DNA of 64,000 bases from Methanocorpusculum petauri (GCF_026891975.1 NZ_JAPTGB010000002.1:82801-146800); one strand, 5' to 3'. Positions 33,025-41,352 are shown, counted from the first letter of the stretch. Notes: generated by a model from the letters alone, not told the origin. Program-made: numbers and translations.

Positions 33025-34146
33025 ATGATGTCCTGCCCTCTTTGTTCCTCGGGACACATCTTGCCTTTGTACGCTGCAATGAATGTTCCTGCTTTTCAGA
33101 ACAAGGCATATCCCACTAAGGAAATTGCTGAATCTGTTCCCTGTGGTAATATCTCCTTATATTTTTGTGAAGATTGCGGGTTTGTATGGAATGCGGCATT
33201 TGATCCATCTCTTCTGGAATATGATGAACATTATCAGAATGAGCAGGGGTACTCCCCTATGTTTCAGTCCCATCTCCAGAATGTTTGTGATATTCTGCTT
33301 CCCTCCCTCTCCCACGAATCACATGTTGTGGAGATTGGATGTGGAAAAGCGACGTTTCTCATGAAATTGGGGGAGCTTGGATATACTGTTCATGGCTATG
33401 ATCCGGCATATGAGGGAACAGATCCAAGAATCATAAAAGAGTATTATTCCCGTGACATGGTTGCTCAGCAATCTTTTGGTAAAGCTGATCTGATTATTTT
33501 ACGTCACGTTCTCGAACACATCTCACATCCTCTCCAATTTCTTCAGTCTATTGCCGAGGCCAATGACTATCAGGGATTACTGTATATTGAAGTCCCGGAT
33601 TTCCGTTGGATCGTTGAAAAAAATGCATTTTATGATGTATTTTTTGAACACTGTAATTATTTTTCCCTTCCGGCTTTAACGGGTTTGTTCTCTGATGTAC
33701 TACATGCCGGGACATTCTTTGGTGATCAGTACTGTTACGTTATTACCAGACTTGCGGACCTTCACCCTCCCGATGTGAATACGCAGCAGCCGTCTTCCCC
33801 ACCGATTCTGCAGTTCTCAACATGTGTTTCTGCATGGAGGTCTCTTGTCTCCTCCGGTTCCTTTGTAGTTTGGGGTGCAGGTGCGAAAGGAGCGACCTTT
33901 TTGCGTGAGATCGATCCGGCACGAGAAACCATCGTGTCAGTTGTTGATATTAATCCAAAAAAACAGGGAAAATATATGCCAAAAACCGCGCACCCAATTG
34001 TCTCTCCTGAAACTCTGCGTGGGACACCGGTGTCCGGCATCATTGTCATGAACGAGAATTATCTGGAAGAAATTTCGATGAGTGTTCGGGGGATTTGTGG
34101 TGAGGTACCGATATACGTACTCGGAAAAAAACCTGTACCACGCTGA
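33025..34146 (+). CDS. nucleotide-sugar C-methyltransferase-like protein
   Basis: 373 residues from the ATG at 33025, which has GAGAGG upstream; the frame is open to 32926. Three parts: an N-terminal zinc-binding segment (CPLC...FCEDCGFVWN, about residues 3-55), a class I SAM methyltransferase (HVVEIGCGKATFLMKLGELGYTVHGYDPAYEG near 95-125; DLIILRHVLEHISHPLQFL near 155) and a C-terminal Rossmann-like domain (FVVWGAGAKGATFLREI...VVDINPKKQGKYMP). This order matches the sugar 3-C-methyltransferases (zinc-binding, Methyltransf, C-methyltransferase C-terminal). It probably modifies a deoxysugar of surface glycans. The C tract ahead hints at switching. Confidence 0.85.
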   Translation: MMSCPLCSSGHILPLYAAMNVPAFQNKAYPTKEIAESVPCGNISLYFCEDCGFVWNAAFDPSLLEYDEHYQNEQGYSPMFQSHLQNVCDILLPSLSHESHVVEIGCGKATFLMKLGELGYTVHGYDPAYEGTDPRIIKEYYSRDMVAQQSFGKADLIILRHVLEHISHPLQFLQSIAEANDYQGLLYIEVPDFRWIVEKNAFYDVFFEHCNYFSLPALTGLFSDVLHAGTFFGDQYCYVITRLADLHPPDVNTQQPSSPPILQFSTCVSAWRSLVSSGSFVVWGAGAKGATFLREIDPARETIVSVVDINPKKQGKYMPKTAHPIVSPETLRGTPVSGIIVMNENYLEEISMSVRGICGEVPIYVLGKKPVPR

Positions 34147-34166
34147 TCATATTTTTTCGTATATCT

Positions 34167-34676
34167 TCATTTGTACGCGTCCATCAGGGCAACCCGTTCG
34201 ATTACCAGCTCACCGATACGATCTTCTCCGACGACCTCAATCTCTTCTGCGGTGATCCCAAACTCCTCCATCAACACTGCCCGGGTTGCACGCACCCCGT
34301 GCTCTTCAAACGAAACGATCCCGCTCAGCAACTCCCGTGCCAGTTCCGCATCACCGCCGAACATCACTACAAACAGTACGTTTTCTCCTGCATGCAGGCC
34401 GAACCGGGGCGCAAGGGAACACTGCCGCTGGCCGGAAGCATACAAAAGGATCTCCATTGCAAGCGTTCGGGCAATCGGTTTTCCGGAAGCAAATGACCGT
34501 TCTGCATGCCGGACTGCGGAACGGATATGATCCGGCCCTGCGACTTTTTCTGCATCAAATAGTACAATGGTCGATGCGGTTTTTTTTGCGATCGCATTGA
34601 CCTGTGCGAGGACTGCCGCCGTATCACTGACTGAGGCTTTGGCCTCATACATTGTTAGAGACTGTTCCATCATCAT
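34167..34676 (-). CDS. cgi121: KEOPS complex subunit Cgi121
   Basis: 169 residues. Matches the CGI-121 family: TIVLFDAEKVAGPDHIRSAVRHAERSFASGKPIARTLAMEILLYASGQRQCSLAPRFGLHAGENVLFVVMFG, including the conserved block ending in R-Q. Within KEOPS it contacts Bud32 and the tRNA 3' end, supporting threonylcarbamoylation (t6A) of ANN-decoding tRNAs. The start (ATGATGATGGAA) follows the hel308 stop directly, so the two are co-transcribed. The hel308-cgi121 neighbourhood is recurrent in euryarchaea as far as I recall. Confidence 0.88.
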   Translation of the reverse strand: MMMEQSLTMYEAKASVSDTAAVLAQVNAIAKKTASTIVLFDAEKVAGPDHIRSAVRHAERSFASGKPIARTLAMEILLYASGQRQCSLAPRFGLHAGENVLFVVMFGGDAELARELLSGIVSFEEHGVRATRAVLMEEFGITAEEIEVVGEDRIGELVIERVALMDAYK

Positions 34677-36869
34677 CTACTCTCCAAAATCAAACAGGGT
34701 TTTCTGCGGCTTCGGCTCTGCCGGAGCTGCGGCAGGGACCGCCTCGATCTTCTCTTCCTCTGGAAGAGTGGGAAACTCTGCCGCCTTTCCTGTCTTCTTC
34801 GCTGCCTGCTCCAAAACATTTTTCGCAAGAACATTTCCCAGAATTGACACCACATCACGGCTGTCTGCCAAGAGCAGAGCTTCGGGTGTGGTAATTCCGC
34901 GATCGAACAGCCGCCGGGCACGGACGCGGCCGATGCCCCGAAGGGTAATCAGCGGCAGCAGCTCTTCTTTCACTCCGTTCTCGATCCGGATCTCAAGGTC
35001 TCGCACCTCGGAATCAAACCGCGGAGCAAACTCATGCGTGATTCTCCCTGCCGCATGCATCAACCAGCGGAGATTTTCTACCACGGCGTGGATGTCTCCT
35101 GCGCCCACACCGAAGTTCTCACAGATAACGTCCTCCGGTACCTCCTCGCACCAGGCCTCCGCAACCAGTGCCGTCTTCACCGCAGCGAAGAACTCCTCGG
35201 ACAACTCCTCGCACCACAACTCATCACCTCGTTCGCAAAACACCTGATCCACCAGTCGTTCATCCGACGCCTTCAGGTAAAACCGGAACATATCCGGTGT
35301 CATGCACAAAAGATGCAGCATCCCGAACGCTGAAAACATCTCCTGTCTCTCCAGAGTTTCCCGAAGCATCGATGCCGTCTCCGGGTCAAGATACAGGCGG
35401 GAAGCAAGAACACCGAACTGCGTTCCCCACAGGCCGCCGTCTGCTTCTTCGGTGATCATCCCGCTCTGCACCAGATACTCCAGAGCCTTGCCGATGTTTC
35501 TGTCAAGTCTCCGGTGCGTTGTCTTCTGGCTTGCATAAAAGGATTTTTCCATGAATCCTTCAACTTCCGCATGCGTGGACGCAAATCCGGTCGTGATCAG
35601 CGCCAGCAAATGATTCCGCAGCTCGTTCTCTTTCTGGCACTGGGACGAGATGTTCTCCGCCGGTGCGTCGATGAACTCCTCAAACAGGCGGTCAACCGCC
35701 TCGCGGTCTTTCGCAATCAAGACCGCCTCACCGTACGGATCCAGTCTCGGCCGTCCGGCACGTCCGGCCATCTGCCGGTACTCCATCACCGGAATCGGAT
35801 TCATCCCGATACCTGCCTCGTATCGCTGATAGTCGCGGATAATTACCCGCCGGGCAGGAAGGTTCAGGCCTGCGGCCAAGGTCGGGGTTGAGGCGATCAC
35901 CTGAATGTCGCCTTTTCGGAATCCTTCCTCCACCGCCTCACGGGCCTGCCGCGGCAGGCCTGCGTGATGGAATGCCGCGCCGTTCCTCACCGCGTTCGCC
36001 AGTACTTTTCCGGACGGTGTTGCATCTGCCTTTGCGATTCTGTCTGCATAGCCATCAAGCTCCGTCGACTTCTTCTTCAGTACAGTTGCAGCCCGTTTTG
36101 CGTACGCCTCCGCCGATCTCCGGGAAGATACGAATACCAGACACTGTCCTCCCTCCCCGACGGTATCCAGCAGGAGATTCAGATCATCGTCTTTCTTGGG
36201 AGTCGGTACGATCCGTTCCGCGCCGTGGAAGTGAATCGCCCCGTTGTGGTAGACACCTTCACGGAGGTCTACCGGGCGCCACTCACTCGTGATGAGGCCT
36301 GCATCCAGCCATTTTGCAAGTTCCTCCGGGTTTCCCATCGTTGCCGAAAGACCGATGATCTGCATGGCTGGATTCTGGTACCGCAGTTTTGCAATCACCA
36401 TTTCCAATGTCGCGCCCCGGGAAGGATCGCCGATCAGATGAATCTCGTCCACCACGAGGAGTGAAATCCGCTTCAACCACTCGGATCGGTTCCGCAGCAG
36501 CGAATCCGTCTTCTCCGAGGTTGCCACAATAATATCATAGCGGCCCAGATACTCATCGCGCTGATCCGGATCTCCTGTCGCGATCCCGACCTTCACTTCT
36601 TTTCCTGAAAAATCCTCATATTTTTCTGCAGCAAGTGCCTTCAGGGGAACAATATAGAGACACTTTCCCCCGTCTGCGATCTCCTTCTGCATCGCCATTT
36701 CAGCAACAAGGGTCTTGCCTGATGCGGTCGGAATTGCGACGAGCAGGTTTTTTCGCTCAAACAGACCTGCATCTACGCATTCCGCCTGCGGCGGGTAGAG
36801 CTCGGTGATACCCAGCGCCGAATACTTCGTGCGCAGCGAGATTGGAAGAGGCAGTGAGTCTATTTTCAT
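34677..36869 (-). CDS. hel308: ATP-dependent DNA helicase Hel308 with C-terminal PIP box
   Basis: 730 residues, full-length Ski2-like helicase. Motif I PTASGKT (about 47-53), motif II VVDEIHLIGD, motif III GLSATMGN, motif IV region FVSSRRSAEAYAKR, HHAGLPRQARE, motif V TPTLAAGLNLPARRV and motif VI QMAGRAGRP. The winged-helix and ratchet domains follow, then a helix-hairpin-helix (LRGIGRVRARRLFDRG). The C-terminus QKTLFDFGE is a PCNA-interacting motif (QxxLFxF). Acts 3'-5' on stalled forks and lagging-strand branches. An ORB abuts its TATA box. Confidence 0.95.
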   Translation of the reverse strand: MKIDSLPLPISLRTKYSALGITELYPPQAECVDAGLFERKNLLVAIPTASGKTLVAEMAMQKEIADGGKCLYIVPLKALAAEKYEDFSGKEVKVGIATGDPDQRDEYLGRYDIIVATSEKTDSLLRNRSEWLKRISLLVVDEIHLIGDPSRGATLEMVIAKLRYQNPAMQIIGLSATMGNPEELAKWLDAGLITSEWRPVDLREGVYHNGAIHFHGAERIVPTPKKDDDLNLLLDTVGEGGQCLVFVSSRRSAEAYAKRAATVLKKKSTELDGYADRIAKADATPSGKVLANAVRNGAAFHHAGLPRQAREAVEEGFRKGDIQVIASTPTLAAGLNLPARRVIIRDYQRYEAGIGMNPIPVMEYRQMAGRAGRPRLDPYGEAVLIAKDREAVDRLFEEFIDAPAENISSQCQKENELRNHLLALITTGFASTHAEVEGFMEKSFYASQKTTHRRLDRNIGKALEYLVQSGMITEEADGGLWGTQFGVLASRLYLDPETASMLRETLERQEMFSAFGMLHLLCMTPDMFRFYLKASDERLVDQVFCERGDELWCEELSEEFFAAVKTALVAEAWCEEVPEDVICENFGVGAGDIHAVVENLRWLMHAAGRITHEFAPRFDSEVRDLEIRIENGVKEELLPLITLRGIGRVRARRLFDRGITTPEALLLADSRDVVSILGNVLAKNVLEQAAKKTGKAAEFPTLPEEEKIEAVPAAAPAEPKPQKTLFDFGE

Positions 36870-36881
36870 GGAATGGCCGAT

Positions 36882-36893
36882 CCGATATATGAA
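36882..36893 (-). promoter_or_regulatory. TATA element of hel308
   Basis: TTCATATATCGG on the minus strand, centred about 20 bases before the ATG, with the ORB directly upstream. The transcript would be essentially leaderless. Confidence 0.5.
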
Positions 36894-36912
36894 CCCCTTT
36901 GTTTCGAGTGGA
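36893..36912 (-). promoter_or_regulatory. ORB-like element at the hel308 promoter
   Basis: Exact minus-strand copy of TCCACTCGAAACAAAGGGGT, ending at the edge of the hel308 TATA box, with its G string toward hel308. This is the opposite orientation, relative to the gene, to the copy at polB. Confidence 0.75.
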
Positions 36913-36960
36913 ACTATGGAGAAACTCTATTCATAAATAAAGATTGTGAATGATAGCTTC

Positions 36961-37503
36961 TCAATAGTAGTAGCTTATAACATTCATCTTGGCTTCCTTC
37001 TTCTTGCGGTCAAGGAAGTTGAATACGGTATTGTGATCCGAGCCGCTGATTAGCATAAGAACTGCGGTGTGGGCGTCGTTCACCTGATCCGGCATTCCGA
37101 TGATACCGATGGTTTTTCCGTACACCGAGATGTAGGTACCGGTCATGTTTTCGATCTGTTCCCGGGCTTTTCCGTCGCGGCCGATGATTCGTCCACGGAC
37201 GCGGGAGAGCTTCTGCGGGGTGTCGGCATCGTCGGAGATGTCGATTAAGTCCAGTACCATATCGTCATCTTCCAGAAGTTTTCGTGCGCGTTCCGGGGAG
37301 AAGCCGCGACCAATTGCTTTGATGATCTCCATCGATCGGATCTCGGCAAGTGCGTCTTCTTCGTTGGTGATGGTTACCAGGCCGTCCTTGCTGTCCACTT
37401 CGAGGGTTACCTCGAGCAGGTTTTCCAGATTTTTGCGGGTTTCGCCGTGCTTTCCGATGATTGCGCCGATACGGTCGTTGGGGATTTTTACTTCCTGGGT
37501 CAT
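36961..37503 (-). CDS. KH-domain RNA-binding protein (Dim2/Krr1-like)
   Basis: 180 residues with two KH domains: DRIGAIIGKHGETRKNLE (GxxG loop GKHG, about residues 11-28) and RVRGRIIGRDGKAREQIENMTGTYI (GRDG, about 100-125). Between them lies the helical IIKAIGRGFSPERARKLL block, typical of archaeal Dim2/Pno1 proteins. These act in small-subunit ribosome assembly at the 3' end of 16S rRNA. It starts one base after the RIO1 gene ends; the KH/RIO1 pairing is a conserved archaeal ribosome-biogenesis module. Confidence 0.92.
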   Translation of the reverse strand: MTQEVKIPNDRIGAIIGKHGETRKNLENLLEVTLEVDSKDGLVTITNEEDALAEIRSMEIIKAIGRGFSPERARKLLEDDDMVLDLIDISDDADTPQKLSRVRGRIIGRDGKAREQIENMTGTYISVYGKTIGIIGMPDQVNDAHTAVLMLISGSDHNTVFNFLDRKKKEAKMNVISYYY

Positions 37504-37504
37504 G

Positions 37505-38335
37505 TTATATCTCGAAAAATTCTTCTCCGACTATGTTGCGGAAGAGTTCATGTTCATCGGTTGTTTTGCATTTTGGTGCAAAAAACCTGTTGATGTTTCT
37601 AATGTCGCGGAACAGGAAGTTGTAGGCCTTCGGGTGTTCCGGTGTTACTGCCTGCGCCATGTCGATCAGAATGAGGCCGTCGGGGCCGGTGAGGATGTTG
37701 TACTCGGAGAGGTCTCCGTGTACAAGCCTGGCTTTCTGATACAGATCGCGAATGAGGCCGACTGCATCCTGATAGGTTTCTTCGGGGCTTTTCGGAAGTT
37801 TCTGGCGCATCTGTGGATACGGGATTCCGTCTTCTCCCAAAAATTCCATGATCAGAATGTTTCTGTCAAAGGCAAACGGTTCGGGGCAGGGGATGCCTGC
37901 TTCTCTGGTACGGGCGAGGTTACTGTACTCCTTTTTGGTCCAGGCAAAAATGATGTCTTTGTGCGTGTGCCTGATGTTGGAAAACCGGGGATCGCCTAAG
38001 ATGTACTCGCTCATGGTGGTGAAGTTCCCGGTGCGCAGACGGTAGATTTTGACTGCGGCACCGACTTCCACTCCCGCATCGCTGGTGCGTCCGGCAAAAA
38101 ATACGTTTGCTTCTTTTCCGGTGGAAATGGAACCTCCGATTGAGCTGATGACTTTTTTGTTCACCAGTTTGTAGAGGGCAAGAAGCGTGATTTCATCGAA
38201 AACCTCGCCGGTAACTTTTCGGGAATCTTCGTCTTTACGGATTTTGATGCCGAGGTCTGCGAGTTTGCGATCCAGCCGCTCGATTCTGTCGAGGTTTTCG
38301 TGGTGGTGATCTCGTGGTTTTGGTGTTGATTTCAT
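37505..38335 (-). CDS. rio1: RIO1-family serine kinase/ATPase
   Basis: 276 residues. RIO-type kinase for late 30S maturation. SIGGSISTGKEANVFFAG is the P-loop-like nucleotide site (STGKEA), KIYRLRTGNF the conserved Lys region, LVHGDLSEYNIL the catalytic loop (Asp and Asn) and LILIDMAQAV the metal-binding loop with Asp. The C-terminal FLFRDIRNINRFFAPK is diagnostic of RIO1. Its 5' flank has a C7 tract (G7 on the plus strand at 38341) six bases before the ATG. Co-transcribed with the KH protein. Confidence 0.93.
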   Translation of the reverse strand: MKSTPKPRDHHHENLDRIERLDRKLADLGIKIRKDEDSRKVTGEVFDEITLLALYKLVNKKVISSIGGSISTGKEANVFFAGRTSDAGVEVGAAVKIYRLRTGNFTTMSEYILGDPRFSNIRHTHKDIIFAWTKKEYSNLARTREAGIPCPEPFAFDRNILIMEFLGEDGIPYPQMRQKLPKSPEETYQDAVGLIRDLYQKARLVHGDLSEYNILTGPDGLILIDMAQAVTPEHPKAYNFLFRDIRNINRFFAPKCKTTDEHELFRNIVGEEFFEI

Positions 38336-38340
38336 TTTTT

Positions 38341-38347
38341 GGGGGGG
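38341..38347 (-). repeat. C7 tract before rio1
   Basis: Seven C on the rio1 strand, six bases upstream of its ATG, where a ribosome site would normally be. Shorter than the two tracts upstream of glycan-type genes, so probably stable. Confidence 0.4.
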
Positions 38348-38415
38348 TGATGTATTCGCAATCAGTAGTTATTTCGTGTACTGGGTATTAGTTCTTCGCC
38401 CTGTCTCTTTTCTAA

Positions 38416-38457
38416 TGTAGGATTTTGGGTTGACCCGGGTCACCCCAAAATCCTACA
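38416..38457. repeat. 42-bp near-perfect palindrome
   Basis: Arms of 21 bp around the centre CCCGGG with one mismatch (TGTAGGATTTTGGG / CCCAAAATCCTACA, the inner TTGA pairing with TCAC). Flanking CTTTTCT and AGAAAAG extend it after a small bulge. It lies mid-way in the 313-bp divergent spacer between rio1 and the 38649 gene. Could form a strong hairpin or be a dimer-binding site; no similar copy seen elsewhere in the window. Confidence 0.75.
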
Positions 38458-38618
38458 GAAAAGAACTGGCTCAGACCCAACTCACAAACCGCGGTTTGTT
38501 TGGATTTAGTAGTTGATTTGTTTTCAGAATGTGTCTTTATCCATTTTTTCATGTTTGTTTTTTCTGTAATTTTTCATGTTTTTCAGAGAAATACGATATG
38601 TTAACAGGAAGGTTTATA

Positions 38619-38629
38619 CCCCCCCCCCC
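38619..38629 (+). repeat. C11 tract between TATA box and start of a methyltransferase gene
   Basis: Eleven C directly after the TATA-like GGTTTATACC and 19 bases before the ATG at 38649. Length changes would alter the TATA-to-start spacing and so transcription. Confidence 0.7.
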
Positions 38630-38648
38630 AAATACTTCCTGATTTTAT

Positions 38649-39386
38649 ATGAATCCAATAGAAGAATTTCAGCTGGAAAGAAAAGATCGTATCTCTTCAT
38701 ATCATGGGAATACCTCCCTGCAAGATATTTCCCGGAAATTTACTGAAGTAACAATCGCTGCAAAGTACCAATACAATTTTTCCTGGCTTGGTCGTCCAAC
38801 AATTCACTATCCTCAGGATCTCGTGGCGATGCAGGAAATCATCTGGAATGTGAAGCCGGATTTAATCATCGAGACAGGGATCGCCCATGGTGGCTCACTC
38901 ATATTTTCTGCATCCATGCTTGAGTTGCTTGGTGGAGAGGACAGGGAAGTGGTGGGTCTTGATATTGATATACGGGCGCACAATCGTGCAGAAATTGAAG
39001 CGCATCCATTGTTTAAACGAATCACTCTAATCGAAGGAGACAGCACATCTCCCGAAATTGCTGAACAGGTATATGCAATTGCACAAAAACATCAGAACAT
39101 TCTTGTTTGCCTTGACTCGAATCATACGCATGATCATGTGTTAAAGGAGCTGGAATTGTACTCTCCCTTGGTGAGTACGGGCAGCTACTGTATTGTTTTT
39201 GACACCATCATTGAAGATTTACCCGATGACATGTTCTCGGACAGGCCTTGGTGTCATGGGAATAATCCAAAGACTGCGGTCTGGGAATTTTTAAAAACAC
39301 ATGATGAATTCTCCGTAGATGCAGAAATCATTCAGAAGTTACTGGTGACTGAAGCACCCGACGGATATTTGAAAAAAATAAAATAA
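38649..39386 (+). CDS. CmcI/RhaI-like SAM-dependent methyltransferase (cephalosporin hydroxylase family)
   Basis: 245 residues, complete for this family (PF04989). NFSWLGRPTIHYPQDLVAMQEIIWNVKPDLIIETGIAHGGSLIFSASML carries the SAM-binding ETGIAxGGS motif; VVGLDIDIR and LIEGDSTSPEI give motif II and the downstream Asp; LVCLDSNHTHDHVLKEL carries metal-binding residues. Relatives O-methylate sugars of lipooligosaccharides or rhamnose, or are found in glycan clusters. The C11 tract upstream and the similar C10 tract before the other sugar methyltransferase suggest shared variable expression. No other glycan genes are adjacent. Confidence 0.88.
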   Translation: MNPIEEFQLERKDRISSYHGNTSLQDISRKFTEVTIAAKYQYNFSWLGRPTIHYPQDLVAMQEIIWNVKPDLIIETGIAHGGSLIFSASMLELLGGEDREVVGLDIDIRAHNRAEIEAHPLFKRITLIEGDSTSPEIAEQVYAIAQKHQNILVCLDSNHTHDHVLKELELYSPLVSTGSYCIVFDTIIEDLPDDMFSDRPWCHGNNPKTAVWEFLKTHDEFSVDAEIIQKLLVTEAPDGYLKKIK

Positions 39387-39411
39387 TTTTTTCGCACGTT
39401 TTTCCGTACAC
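39387..39411 (+). terminator. T-rich convergent terminator
   Basis: TTTTTT and TTTTT runs between two convergent genes (38649 plus, 39412 minus), directly after the methyltransferase stop. Only 25 bp separate the stops. Confidence 0.4.
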
Positions 39412-40365
39412 TCAGTTCCTGTAGCTCTGCACGTATGCGTACGCATCCGCGAGCAGCTCCGTCAGAGAGTCACCACAGGCTGCCTTCAGATCCATCGGGT
39501 GAATCTTTCCTGCTGCATATGCCGCCTCAAGTTCTGCGTAGCTCTGGTACTCCGCATTCCCGCCGAACTTCTCGGGGCGGCGAATGACAACCTCCGGCAC
39601 ACGGGGGAAGATATTGTACTGGAACACCTGCAGAATCGGGTTTCCTTCCACCTCAGGTGGGCAGAACGCCTTCTTCATCTTCTTCTTGATCTCCTCGGGC
39701 GAATCGGCGACTGAGACGACGTTGCCTTTCGAGGAGGACATCTTCTGACCGTCAAGACCGTTCACAATCGGTGTGTGGATACAGACCGGCGGCTTGTAGC
39801 CGAGACTGGGCAGATGTTCGCGGGCCAGCATGTGAATCTTGCGCTGGTCGATACCGCCGACCGCCGCGTCAACGTTCAGGGTCGGAATATCGACAACCTG
39901 CATGACCGGATACACCATCTGCGAGACCATCGGGTTATCCATTGCCCGGCCGACCTCGTCCATACTGCGGGTGGCACGGTTCAGCGTGATTTCCTGACAC
40001 AGCGTTAGGACCTCGGTCTGATACTTGGGCGTCAGCTGGACATCCGTTCCCAGCACAAACTCCGCACCTTTCAGACCGCATGCCTCAATGCATGCCTTGT
40101 TGTACTCGGCAAGTTCTTTGATCTGCTCAAACGTTCCCTTCCGGTTCAGATATGCGTGCAGGTTTGCGATCAAGACCACAACGTCAAACCCTGCTGCTTT
40201 CATATCCATCAGTTTATTGATGGTCACCAGGTGACCGAGGTGAATCTCGCCGCTGGGTTCATACCCGGTATAGACCCGCTTTGTTGGTTTGTTCAACAAC
40301 TGCCGGAGTTCGTCCTCTGTGACAATCTCCGCCGTGTTACGGGTGACGAGTTCGTATGCGTCCAT
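39412..40365 (-). CDS. tyrS: tyrosyl-tRNA synthetase, archaeal type
   Basis: 317 residues, the short archaeal/eukaryotic-core form. HIGH-type signature GEIHLGHL (about 40-47), tyrosine-binding region with YNKACIEACG and QVVDIPTLNVDAAVGGIDQRKIHMLAREHL, and the KMSKS loop KMSSSKG near 208. The C-terminal segment (YAELEAAYAAGKIHPMDLKAACGDSLTELL) is the helical anticodon-side tail of archaeal enzymes. Charges tRNA-Tyr in the cytoplasm. AGGAT precedes the ATG. Downstream is a short spacer to a convergent gene. Confidence 0.95.
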   Translation of the reverse strand: MDAYELVTRNTAEIVTEDELRQLLNKPTKRVYTGYEPSGEIHLGHLVTINKLMDMKAAGFDVVVLIANLHAYLNRKGTFEQIKELAEYNKACIEACGLKGAEFVLGTDVQLTPKYQTEVLTLCQEITLNRATRSMDEVGRAMDNPMVSQMVYPVMQVVDIPTLNVDAAVGGIDQRKIHMLAREHLPSLGYKPPVCIHTPIVNGLDGQKMSSSKGNVVSVADSPEEIKKKMKKAFCPPEVEGNPILQVFQYNIFPRVPEVVIRRPEKFGGNAEYQSYAELEAAYAAGKIHPMDLKAACGDSLTELLADAYAYVQSYRN

Positions 40366-40447
40366 ATCCTACTACGTTGGAATCACAATGAGATAAAGGA
40401 TGTGTGATACAGTGTAGACAGGTTGAAAAAAGTGAGAGGTTATCCCT

Positions 40448-40582
40448 CGGGTGTAGCTCTTCGGCGGCTTCTTGGTGCAGTCCGCAATTGTTGTGGTTCC
40501 GTCGAGGATGCCGAACTGTTCCAGAACAAACATGATTGAACGGACATGGGGATTGCCGTCTTTGTCGCCTTCCGCCCTTCTT
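40448..40582 (-). pseudogene. internally deleted pyridoxamine-phosphate-oxidase-like gene remnant
   Basis: In one minus frame the sequence reads GDKDGNPHVRSIMFVLEQ directly joined to FGILDGTTTIADCTKKPPKSY. These match the beginning (DKDGNPKVRPFMYYLE) and the end (FTIINGTATIADFSGQPPKTF) of the intact paralogue at 41413-41820. About 60 codons between the two blocks and the 5' end are missing. A decayed copy created by internal deletion; no function expected. Confidence 0.75.
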
Positions 40583-40617
40583 CATAAAACAGTGTTCTTT
40601 CGGTCCTGCAGTCAAAA

Positions 40618-41352
40618 TTATCCGATTTTCTCCATCAGAACGGAGGCAGCACTGAGCAGTTCGTGTCCACGGCCGGTCAGGACGTACTCTTTTCGTTCGC
40701 CCTTCTGCAGAATCATTTCGGCGGCAAGAAGTTTTTCCAGATGGAACAGCAGATTTCCTCCGCGAAGTCCGGTGAGTTTTCCCAGATCGGCGAATGATTT
40801 CGGTTCGCTTGCAAGAGATTTGAGAATTTTTACACGGATCACATTTGCCAGCGGTTCACCAATCCATGCGACTACTGCTTCGTCGGAAAGGTCCTGAATC
40901 TGTTCGCCAATATCGTCCCCCGCATACACTCCCGCACTTTTCAGCAGTTTTGTGTAGGCGGCAAACAGTTTGTCCGCTTCCAGGAGGCAGCCGGTACAGT
41001 ACTCATACGTGCACAACTTTTGTGCCCCTTCATATTCGCGGCGGATTTTTGTAATCTCTTCAGGGGAGATTGATCCGGTCTTCAGGCTCCCAAGCAGGAT
41101 GGAAAGTGTTTTTTCAAACTGCGGCAGACACTGCTCTTTTACCGGACAATTTCTGGCCTGTGTTTCCAGTGTCTCCTTTGCCCGCATCATCTCACCTGCG
41201 ATAATAGCGTCCGCTGCATGTTTGCGAAATGTGTCAAGTGTTCCGGAACTGTTTCCGGATTCCGGTGTATTGATGCAGCGCCTCATCTCGGTTCTGAGTG
41301 TTTCGATCTCGGTTCTGAGTGCGGCGAGTTCTGCGGTCAAAGCGTCTTCCAT
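40618..41352 (-). CDS. ArsR-like winged-helix regulator with long N-terminal coiled region
   Basis: 244 residues from the ATG at 41352 (after GAGGT); an ATG at 41370 in the same frame is near the predicted transcription start and also possible. Residues 5-30 look like a coiled coil (ALTAELAALRTEIETLRTEM). The middle is helical with several Cys (CPVKEQC; CTYEYCTGC), a potential metal or redox site. The C-terminal 75 residues are an ArsR-type winged helix (ILKSLASEPKSFADLGKLTGLRGGNLLFHLEKLLAAEMI). A PPOX-type flavoprotein gene lies immediately upstream in the same direction, and a decayed copy of it lies downstream. This suggests the regulator controls those genes. Confidence 0.8.
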   Translation of the reverse strand: MEDALTAELAALRTEIETLRTEMRRCINTPESGNSSGTLDTFRKHAADAIIAGEMMRAKETLETQARNCPVKEQCLPQFEKTLSILLGSLKTGSISPEEITKIRREYEGAQKLCTYEYCTGCLLEADKLFAAYTKLLKSAGVYAGDDIGEQIQDLSDEAVVAWIGEPLANVIRVKILKSLASEPKSFADLGKLTGLRGGNLLFHLEKLLAAEMILQKGERKEYVLTGRGHELLSAASVLMEKIG

